A stretch of 7,805 bases of DNA, taken from the NCBI GenBank assembly GCA_022771185.1, contig JALFCJ010000267.1:1-7805 (forward strand). The letters are read 5' to 3'. The position numbers and the translations under genes are program-made. Below the pieces are notes generated by a model. It saw nothing but the letters and a program-made list of their open reading frames with translations, was not told where the DNA came from and did not search any database. The DNA is from Spirochaetales bacterium (GTDB lineage: Bacteria; Spirochaetota; Spirochaetia; Sphaerochaetales; Sphaerochaetaceae). Positions 1-5,432 of the stretch are shown piece after piece (position 1 is the first letter of the stretch; the number at the start of each line of letters is the position of its first letter).

Positions 1-194
1 ACAAGGATATCTGTTCCTTGAATATCAATATCGATTGAATAAGACTGAGGAAAAAATCGTGACATTATCATAGCGATCCTATGACTCTGTGTGGATTTTT
101 TCCTATGATCTTCGGCTTCCCCATACTTTGAGAAATACTCAAGCATAGTCTCTCTGAATGATGAAAATACTTCTATCTTCTCTATGGAACTCAT
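1..194 (-). CDS. 5' part of an unrecognised gene, cut by the window edge
   Basis: Reading the minus strand from an ATG at 194 gives 64 uninterrupted codons up to the window edge, beginning MSSIEKIEVFSSFRETMLEY. The start lies five bases after the TAA of the OsmC-family gene, with AAGAG immediately before it, so the two are probably co-transcribed and translationally coupled. The visible part is hydrophilic and mostly helical-looking, without a signal peptide or membrane segment. I do not recognise the family. The stretch TQSHRIAMIMSRFF is faintly like the first histidine helix of HD-domain phosphohydrolases, which have a histidine followed by a hydrophobic helix before the HD pair. The HD pair would lie outside the window, so this is only a guess. 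Confidence 0.55.
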   Translation of the reverse strand, partial: MSSIEKIEVFSSFRETMLEYFSKYGEAEDHRKKSTQSHRIAMIMSRFFPQSYSIDIDIQGTDIL

Positions 195-199
195 CTCTT

Positions 200-586
200 T
201 TACTCTTCGTCGTCCTCAAAGCGAATAACAATATCCATTTCACTTACTTTTGAGATTGTCTGGAATATTGAGCATGACTGGGATGTCTTCTTTACAAGGT
301 GCTCAAACTCTTCCTTGTCAGAAATATTCTTAGCCACGATCTCAAGAGAAGTATGCTCCAGGGTTGTAGGAGAAGTAGTTCTCTTGACGCCTCTGGCTGT
401 AATTGTAATCTCTCCCCATGTTCCCTTTCTCTCAAAGTCCGCGAGAGTGTAGTAGAAGCAGCCTGTGAGGGCTCCCATCAAATATTCATAAGGGCCTGAG
501 CCTTCTCTAAATTCATGTGTTTCACCGATTGGAGTAGTAAAGAACTCTTTCTCGCCTGTAAATGTACCTGTTGCTGTTCTTTCCAT
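200..586 (-). CDS. OsmC/Ohr-family protein (possible thiol peroxidase)
   Basis: This encodes a cytosolic protein of 128 residues, close to the usual 130-145 for the OsmC/Ohr fold. What is seen: a Pro-Tyr-Glu-Tyr-Leu-Met-Gly-Ala-Leu stretch and a first cysteine (C43) in LTGCFYYTLAD, which matches the conserved helix carrying the peroxidatic cysteine. A second cysteine (C105) lies in SQSCSIFQTIS near the C-terminus, where the family normally has a Cys-Pro pair. Characterised members reduce organic hydroperoxides with these two cysteines, but many small OsmC-like proteins have no proven activity. The proline after the second cysteine is replaced by serine, so peroxidase function is less certain. 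It lies downstream of aspS beyond a terminator. A weak promoter with GATAAT at 593-598 would place transcription very near the start codon. The Shine-Dalgarno is poor (AGAG). Confidence 0.85.
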   Translation of the reverse strand: MERTATGTFTGEKEFFTTPIGETHEFREGSGPYEYLMGALTGCFYYTLADFERKGTWGEITITARGVKRTTSPTTLEHTSLEIVAKNISDKEEFEHLVKKTSQSCSIFQTISKVSEMDIVIRFEDDEE

Positions 587-592
587 ATATTA

Positions 593-621
593 ATTATCTC
601 TATCAAACGCTTTTTTGACTA
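593..621 (-). promoter_or_regulatory. Weak candidate promoter for the OsmC-family gene
   Basis: On the minus strand GATAAT (593-598, five of six to consensus) is preceded at 17 bp by TAGTCA (616-621, four of six). It lies between the aspS terminator and the OsmC-family start. If used, the transcript would begin only a few bases from the ATG, so this is a tentative call. Confidence 0.25.
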
Positions 622-623
622 GC

Positions 624-655
624 ACAAAAGAGAAAGGGGCCATGCCCCTTCTCTT
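624..655 (-). terminator. Rho-independent terminator of aspS
   Basis: On the minus strand, just past the aspS stop codon, AAGAGAAGGGGC is followed by the loop ATG and then GCCCCTTTCTCTT. This forms a 12-bp stem with one bulged base, and TTTTG follows it in the minus direction. A GC-rich lower stem, a three-base loop and a short T run fit an intrinsic terminator. It separates aspS from the OsmC-family gene. Confidence 0.7.
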
Positions 656-663
656 GTCGTTTG

Positions 664-2457
664 TTATTTTGTGGTTCTCTTTTTCTCGTCGACGATAAGG
701 CCAAGCTCTTCAAGCTGCTTGTCTTCGACCCAGTTTGGAGAATTGTCCATTGGAGAAGATGCTGCAGTTCCCTTAGGGAATGCGATTACTTCCTTAATGG
801 AGCTCTGGCCTGCAAGAATCATACAGAGTCTGTCGATGCCAGGAGCAATTCCTCCGTGTGGTGGTGGAGAGAATTTGAATGCATCAAGAAGGAATCCGAA
901 CTTCTGCTGAGCTACATCATCTGGAATATTGCAGATTCTGAAGATTCTCTTCTGAAGTTCGATGTCGTGGATTCTTATTGAACCAGAAGCAAGTTCGTAT
1001 CCATTGAGAACCAAGTCATAAAGGTCACCCTTTACAGAACCTGGATCTGACTCGAGAGTATCGAGATATTCCACCTGTGGCATACTGAACATGTGGTGGG
1101 CAGCTTCCCAGTGTCCTTCGTCTTCGTTGTACTCGAAGAGAGGGAAGTCGATGATCCAGCAGAATGCAAATCCAGGCTGGATGAGATTCAAGTCGGAGGC
1201 AAGTTTTCTTCTGATGGCATCCATACTATTGCAGCACTTCTTCCAGTTGTCCAGGGCAACCATCAAAATCACATCGCCGTCTTTTGCCTTTGTCTCTTCT
1301 AGGACCAGACTCTCTTTGCCTGCAAAGTATTTGGATACGCCGCCGGTGAGAGTGCCGTTGTCTACCTTCATCCAGCAGAGGCTCTTTGCACCATAAATCT
1401 TTGCAGCATCCTCCAGAGATGTTATGTATTTTCTTGTAAAGTCATGACCTTCTGTCTTTGGAGCAACGATATACTTGATATATCCATTGTTCTGTAGTGT
1501 TTCCTGGAAAAGGGTGAATGTAGACTCTGAAGCAAATGTAGAAGCGTCATGAATCTCGAGACCATATCTTAAATCCGGCTTATCGCAGCCATAAGTATTC
1601 ATGGCATCCTGATAAGTCAGTCTCTTGAAGTGTGCTGGAAGCTCTACGTTCATAACATCTTTGAATACGTAGCCGAATAGGTCCTCCATAAGAGCAAGGA
1701 CATCGTCACGCTTTACAAAGCTCATCTCGATGTCGAGCTGAGTAAACTCAAGCTGTCTGTCGCCTCTTGGGTCTTCGTCACGGTAACATCTTGCGATTTG
1801 GAAATATTTATCGAAACCGGAGACCATCAATATCTGCTTATAGAGCTGAGGTGACTGAGGGAGGGCGAAGAACTTACCCGGATAGATGCGGGATGGGACA
1901 AGGAAGTCTCTTGCACCTTCTGGTGTGCTTCTGATGAGAGTAGGTGTTTCGATTTCATAGAAATCAGTCTTATAGAAATACTCTCTGATTGATTTCACAA
2001 CTTCATGGCGAAGTTTGATTCTGTCCTGCATTCCCTTACATCTGAGGTCAAGGAATCTATACTTAAGTCTTAAATCCTCTCTGGCGCTATTCTCGTCTTC
2101 AATCATGAATGGCAGCACTGCACACTGAGAAAGAATCTGAATATCTTCAGCTTTGACTTCGATCTCTCCTGTATCCATGTCGCTGTTGATCATAGAGTCA
2201 GGTCTTCTTCTGACAATACCTTTTACTGCGATGCAGTATTCAAGCTTAAGTTCCTGTGCCTTCTTCTGAAGGAGCGGGGAAGCGTCGTCGTCCACGACTA
2301 CCTGAGTCTGACCATATCTGTCGCGGAGGTTAATAAAATGGATGGCACCATGGTTTCTGTCGCTGTGGACCCATCCGTTTAAAATGACACTCTTACCTTC
2401 ATCGGCTGCTCTGAGAGCGCCGCAGGTGACTGTCCTCTGCATGAAAGCTTCTTCCAT
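664..2457 (-). CDS. aspS: Aspartyl-tRNA synthetase, class II, bacterial type
   Basis: This enzyme charges tRNA-Asp with aspartate in the cytosol. From the chosen ATG it has 597 residues, normal for bacterial AspRS (about 590). Domains in order: N-terminal OB-fold anticodon-binding domain (about 5-105); class II motif 1 around YEIETPTLIRSTPEGARDF (167-185); a QSPQ loop (201-204); motif 2 from FQIARCYRDED to TQLD (219-242); the bacterial GAD insertion (about 280-410); and motif 3 GGIAPGIDR (535-543) with its ATP-binding arginine. The frame stays open upstream to an ATG at 2493. AAGGAG at 2467-2472 sits nine bases before the ATG at 2457, so I take 2457. The OB domain has RNHG, with a histidine at position 36 where non-discriminating enzymes have RDHG. 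A terminator follows the stop codon, suggesting a largely monocistronic transcript. Confidence 0.97.
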   Translation of the reverse strand: MEEAFMQRTVTCGALRAADEGKSVILNGWVHSDRNHGAIHFINLRDRYGQTQVVVDDDASPLLQKKAQELKLEYCIAVKGIVRRRPDSMINSDMDTGEIEVKAEDIQILSQCAVLPFMIEDENSAREDLRLKYRFLDLRCKGMQDRIKLRHEVVKSIREYFYKTDFYEIETPTLIRSTPEGARDFLVPSRIYPGKFFALPQSPQLYKQILMVSGFDKYFQIARCYRDEDPRGDRQLEFTQLDIEMSFVKRDDVLALMEDLFGYVFKDVMNVELPAHFKRLTYQDAMNTYGCDKPDLRYGLEIHDASTFASESTFTLFQETLQNNGYIKYIVAPKTEGHDFTRKYITSLEDAAKIYGAKSLCWMKVDNGTLTGGVSKYFAGKESLVLEETKAKDGDVILMVALDNWKKCCNSMDAIRRKLASDLNLIQPGFAFCWIIDFPLFEYNEDEGHWEAAHHMFSMPQVEYLDTLESDPGSVKGDLYDLVLNGYELASGSIRIHDIELQKRIFRICNIPDDVAQQKFGFLLDAFKFSPPPHGGIAPGIDRLCMILAGQSSIKEVIAFPKGTAASSPMDNSPNWVEDKQLEELGLIVDEKKRTTK

Positions 2458-2466
2458 AAAAAGTTT

Positions 2467-2472
2467 CTCCTT
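2467..2472 (-). promoter_or_regulatory. Shine-Dalgarno deciding the aspS start
   Basis: AAGGAG on the minus strand, nine bases before the ATG at 2457. It lies inside the longer reading frame that begins at 2493, so the ATG at 2457 is the better start. Confidence 0.8.
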
Positions 2473-2595
2473 GGAGTAAGGAAATATTAACACTCATTGT
2501 TCTTTATGGCTATAAGGGGCATGGGTATTTCAAAGATAGTGAAAGATACACCGATACTGTTTTGTATAGGATTGACGATGAAAAAGCTTGACGGA

Positions 2596-2601
2596 ATTAT
2601 A
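2596..2601 (-). promoter_or_regulatory. Candidate -10 element for aspS
   Basis: A perfect TATAAT on the minus strand, about 140 bases upstream of the aspS start. The hexamer 17 bp further upstream (TATCTG) is a poor -35 and there is no extended -10, so the call rests on one element only. Confidence 0.3.
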
Positions 2602-2777
2602 CGGGGGTATAACGTTTTCAGATATAAAGGGATAGACATAGCTCTTAAGAATAACATAGCTTGCGCTAGTCAAGAATAAGAGTTGTCTCTTTTATCTGAG
2701 CCAGTCTTTTCTGTGTTTATTGGGCTGGCAGCTGGGGGATAGAATTTTTGGGAAAAAAAGAAGTATTTGCTTTTTCC

Positions 2778-4103
2778 TTATTTTGATTCTCTAACCTGTA
2801 TTATAAGAACAAGGAGAATAGCTAAATAACAAATAAGAAAATGACCTTTAATAGTGCTTTCCTTTTGAAGAAATACAGGGCGAGTTTCAAGATTAGTTTT
2901 CATCGCCCTGAAAGTTTCCTCTATTCTCCATAAATTATGATAAACCTTATATATTTCTAAACTATCTAAAGCAGTATCAGATGTAACTGGCATGTTGTAG
3001 CCGCAATACTTATAGGCTTCTTCAATAGCTTCATAGTTAATAACAGGTTTAGCACTAACATCTTTATTATCTTTAGAAACAAACTTGACGAATTTGGCAG
3101 CATCACCGAATTCGGATCTTTTGACTTTGCTGAGAGTCTTTGCCCTTGCTTCGGCAACAAGCTTGTCAATCTCACGCTTCTGCTTTGCCTTCTGCACCGG
3201 ATTGAATGCGACAACCCTTTTCTCCCTGACACTGAATTTGACATCCTTGCCCTGGTCATCCTTGAAGCTGTATTCAAAAGTATCTTCACAATCCTTGTAA
3301 GAATATTTTCCGGAAGGAGACTTGTTCCAGTGGTCATCCTCTTTGAATACCCATGCCTCCTCTTTGGCACTTAACGTCTTCACGGATCTGCTGAAGATGT
3401 ATCCGTCTTCATAACCCTTTGCTTCATATATATTTTTCGCACAATTAAGACCTTTATCTGCTACTTGTATTGTTTTACCTTTCACTCCCAGACTTGTCTT
3501 CATTTTATCTATTGCTTTTCTTATATAAGGCCTTTCAGATTCATTACCAGGATAAAGAGTCATATTAATTGGTATCATATCCTTATCAAGTAATAATCCA
3601 AGTCCTACTATTGGATCTTTCCTATTCTCTTTACTAGGTCCTTTCCTTCTAAAATCATCTTCTTTATCTATTTCAAAATAAAAGTTTGTGCAGTCAAAGT
3701 AAGTCTTTGATGTATCTACTCCATATTTTTATTTTACGCGCAAAGTAAAAATATCTACTATTTTCTCATACTGTATTCCAAAATACTCACAAGCCTCTAA
3801 TATCTGGTCATAGGAGTAACTATACTTGGTGTATAACTGTGGAATTACACTTTCAAATGTAGCTTTCTTGGAACATGGGCATACTATCCTTGAAAATAAT
3901 AAGGCACTTAACTTCTCATAAAGATTAAACTTAAAACCAGTAACACCATTAAACAAATCTAAATCTTTCTTTACTTCAAGCTTTTCCAATACTTCCTTTA
4001 CTGTGAAATATCCAACATATCGTTTTAATAAGTTATCCTTTATAGTCTCCTCTCCGGATGAAACCCATCTGAGGTAACTAATGCCGCCTATCCATATATT
4101 AGG
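2778..4103 (-). pseudogene. Decayed IS1634-family (DDE) transposase
   Basis: A transposase remnant read leftwards. The frame opens after a TAG at 4104-4106, is broken by an in-frame TAA at 3729-3731, then runs on in the same frame to the stop at 2778. It is therefore a nonsense mutation and not a frameshift. Family homology seems to begin near 4022 (YVGYFTVKEVLEKL). The pre-stop piece has the typical PCSKKATFESVIPQLY. After the stop come YFDCTNFYFEID (first Asp codon 3693-3695), RRKGPSKENRKDPIVGLGLL, ADKGLNCAKNI (second Asp codon 3456-3458), and YHNLWRIEETFRAMK with the catalytic Glu (codon 2919-2921) ahead of the conserved RPVFLQKESTIKGHFLICYL. All three DDE residues survive. The open length is about 440 codons against roughly 550-600 from memory of relatives, so the N-terminus of about 100 residues and the C-terminal tail after ICYLAILL appear lost. 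No start codon with a Shine-Dalgarno and no convincing terminal repeats were found. It is almost certainly inactive. Confidence 0.88.
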
Positions 4104-4277
4104 CTATGCCACAATTCCATTTAGATATTAATAACCTTAGATAATCAAGTGCAAAAATCCAAAAATAAACACTTTTCCTATAAAGAATTATTATCACTGA
4201 ATATTAGGTAAGAAATAGTGTTTAAGTCATAGAAATAATAAAAAGAATTAGTTGAAATTTCGTGTATGAATTTTTTC

Positions 4278-4305
4278 TTGCGTATTCAAAAAACTGTTGT
4301 ATAAT
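4278..4305 (+). promoter_or_regulatory. lacI promoter
   Basis: TTGCGT (4278-4283) and a perfect TATAAT (4300-4305) are separated by 16 bp. Transcription would begin near 4312, inside the operator palindrome, leaving a leader of about 20 bases before the regulator's ATG. The arrangement suits tight autorepression. Confidence 0.7.
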
Positions 4306-4309
4306 TAAA

Positions 4310-4323
4310 TTGAAACGGTTCAA
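4310..4323. promoter_or_regulatory. LacI-family operator O1, over the lacI transcription start
   Basis: TTGAAACGGTTCAA has perfect 5-bp arms (TTGAA/TTCAA) around ACGG, with the central CpG step that LacI-family hinge helices intercalate. It begins four bases after the -10 element and touches the start of the Shine-Dalgarno. The same 14-mer occurs at 5377-5390 and, with one change, at 5409-5422, which supports it as the binding site of the adjacent regulator. Confidence 0.78.
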
Positions 4324-4332
4324 AGGTGAATT

Positions 4333-5358
4333 ATGCAACAGTCTAAGAAAACAGTAAGTATAAAAGATGTAGCAGCCTATGTTGGTCTTTCCGTAGGTAC
4401 TGTTTCTATGGCTCTTAATAATTCAGAAAAAATTGCAGAAAAAACTAAAGTAATTGTAAAAAAAGCTGCTGAAGAACTTGGCTTTAAGAAAAATCCATTT
4501 GCTCGATCATTATCTACACAATCATCAGGTATGGTAGGATGTATCGTTCCAGATCTTACAAACAACTTCTATGGTGAAATGATAGCTCATCTGCAACGTG
4601 ATTTGGCAGAAATAGGTTATGGTTTAGTAGTAGGCTGTTCAAATGAAAGTAGTAAGATGGAAAATAGTTTAATTGAACAATTTCTAGATAAAGGTGTTGA
4701 TGGTATTATTACAGTCCCTGTTAATGAATTAAACCCTGAATTATCTGAAATAAAAAAATTACTAAATCGTGATTATCCTATCGTTTTCATCTCTTCTTAT
4801 TATAGAGAAATACCAAAATACACAGTTATGTGTGACTTAAAAGATGGAATGTATAAGCTTGCAAAGGAGATGTTGAAGCAAGGACATAGAAATATTGTTA
4901 TTGTTACTGGTAATAAAGAGCTTGTCCCTTCAGGTGAAAGAGTCGAAGGCTTATTGAAGGCTTTAGAAGAATATAATCTGAATATTGATGAATCAAATTT
5001 TATCGAGGCTGATAAAGTTACTTTTATCGGTGGTTATTCAGCTATAAATGAAATATATAATGAAAAGAAGCCAGATTTAGTTCTAGCAATCAATGATATT
5101 ATGGCTATGGGTATTATTAGTTCTTTAAAATCACAAAAAGTAAAGATACCTAAGGATGTTTCAGTTACTGGCTTTGACGATATTGCTATTGCTGCTTTCC
5201 AAGAGACACCTCTTACTACGGTAAGTCAATCATTAAGTGAAATGAGTAAAAGAGCAGTAAAACTACTAATTGATAGAATTAATGGAGAACAAAGAGATTT
5301 CGGCGTAGATAGGGTAGGTGCTGAGGTTGTCCTCAGAAAATCAACAAGAATTATTTAA
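4333..5358 (+). CDS. LacI-family transcriptional repressor
   Basis: A 341-residue DNA-binding regulator, the normal length for the LacI/GalR family. Residues 8-28 (VSIKDVAAYVGLSVGTVSMAL) form the N-terminal helix-turn-helix. The hinge helix NPFARSL (54-60) ends in the leucine expected to insert at the central CpG of the operator. The rest is a periplasmic-binding-protein-like sugar-sensing domain. It begins at VGCIVPDLTNNFYGEMI and contains SGERVEGL, LAINDIMAMGI and the closing VTGFDDIAIAAF, with an ETPLTTVSQ segment, all standard for the family. The start has AAAGGTGA just upstream. It is the first gene of a rightward sugar operon, and identical palindromes precede it and the next gene, so autorepression and repression of the epimerase-transporter genes are likely. 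The inducer is probably the transported sugar or a derivative of it; the sequence does not identify which. Confidence 0.95.
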   Translation: MQQSKKTVSIKDVAAYVGLSVGTVSMALNNSEKIAEKTKVIVKKAAEELGFKKNPFARSLSTQSSGMVGCIVPDLTNNFYGEMIAHLQRDLAEIGYGLVVGCSNESSKMENSLIEQFLDKGVDGIITVPVNELNPELSEIKKLLNRDYPIVFISSYYREIPKYTVMCDLKDGMYKLAKEMLKQGHRNIVIVTGNKELVPSGERVEGLLKALEEYNLNIDESNFIEADKVTFIGGYSAINEIYNEKKPDLVLAINDIMAMGIISSLKSQKVKIPKDVSVTGFDDIAIAAFQETPLTTVSQSLSEMSKRAVKLLIDRINGEQRDFGVDRVGAEVVLRKSTRII

Positions 5359-5366
5359 AACTTTTT

Positions 5367-5374
5367 AAAGGAGG
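5367..5374 (+). promoter_or_regulatory. Orphan strong Shine-Dalgarno sequence
   Basis: AAAGGAGG lies nine bases after the lacI stop, but no ATG follows at a normal distance. A TTG at 5377 would start a frame of only 11 codons before TGA. The next real gene starts 58 bases later and has no Shine-Dalgarno of its own. It may be a relic separated from its start codon by the operator repeats. Confidence 0.5.
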
Positions 5375-5376
5375 AT

Positions 5377-5390
5377 TTGAAACGGTTCAA
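5377..5390. promoter_or_regulatory. LacI-family operator O2
   Basis: TTGAAACGGTTCAA, identical over all 14 bases to O1. It lies between the repressor gene and the epimerase gene and is probably bound by the same repressor, acting on an internal promoter or as a roadblock to readthrough. Confidence 0.75.
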
Positions 5391-5408
5391 TAATATTAGA
5401 CTTTTAAT

Positions 5409-5422
5409 TTGAAACGATTCAA
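5409..5422. promoter_or_regulatory. LacI-family operator O3
   Basis: TTGAAACGATTCAA differs from O1 and O2 only at the eighth of the 14 bases that I align (G to A beside the central CpG). It ends 10 bases before the epimerase start codon. Confidence 0.72.
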
Positions 5423-5432
5423 TTATTAGAAT

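Larger units (their letters stand above)
2458..2777. other. Intergenic region between aspS and the transposase remnant
   Basis: This 320-bp stretch contains the aspS leader, a candidate aspS -10 element and the downstream flank of the transposase remnant. Small inverted repeats are present, such as AAGAG-TTGT-CTCTT around 2680 and GCCAG/CTGGC arms at about 2700-2729. They are too weak to name as terminators. A 60-codon plus-strand frame at 2497-2679 has no Shine-Dalgarno and no recognisable content, so I do not call it a gene. Confidence 0.6.
5376..5432 (+). repeat. Imperfect direct repeat carrying two operators
   Basis: Copy one starts at 5376 and copy two at 5408, a period of 32 bp, about three helical turns. 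Both begin TTTGAAACGRTTCAAT and continue through an ATTATTAGA-like stretch, with a small gap in copy two. The pattern suggests a tandem duplication that doubled the operator. Repressor dimers on both copies would sit on the same face of the DNA. Confidence 0.7.

Noticed and set aside
661..1396. Several plus-strand frames of about 70-106 codons within aspS
   Set aside because: They lie opposite a clearly conserved gene, lack ribosome sites and have no family resemblance.
2497..2679. Plus-strand frame of 60 codons upstream of aspS
   Set aside because: No Shine-Dalgarno, no recognisable domain, and it overlaps the aspS leader and candidate promoter on the other strand.
2966..3370. Minus-strand 134-codon frame and a plus-strand frame inside the transposase
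   Set aside because: These are out-of-frame shadows of the GC-richer transposase segment, with arginine/serine-rich content typical of shadow frames.
3729..3731. Frameshift or programmed frameshift in the transposase
   Set aside because: The two pieces are in the same frame, so the break is a plain stop codon with no slippery sequence needed.
2744..4166. ATTTTTGG at 2744-2751 and its complement at 4159-4166 as IS terminal inverted repeats
   Set aside because: Only eight AT-rich bases match, the flanking bases diverge, and no target-site duplication is visible.
4310..4323. CcpA catabolite-response (cre) site
   Set aside because: The TG to CA span is 12 bp here, two shorter than the cre consensus, and the perfect repeats flank only the adjacent LacI regulon.
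5346..5370. Terminator between lacI and the epimerase gene
   Set aside because: Only a weak A/T-only inverted repeat (TTTAAAA/TTTTAAA) is present, with no GC stem or T run, so readthrough is more likely.
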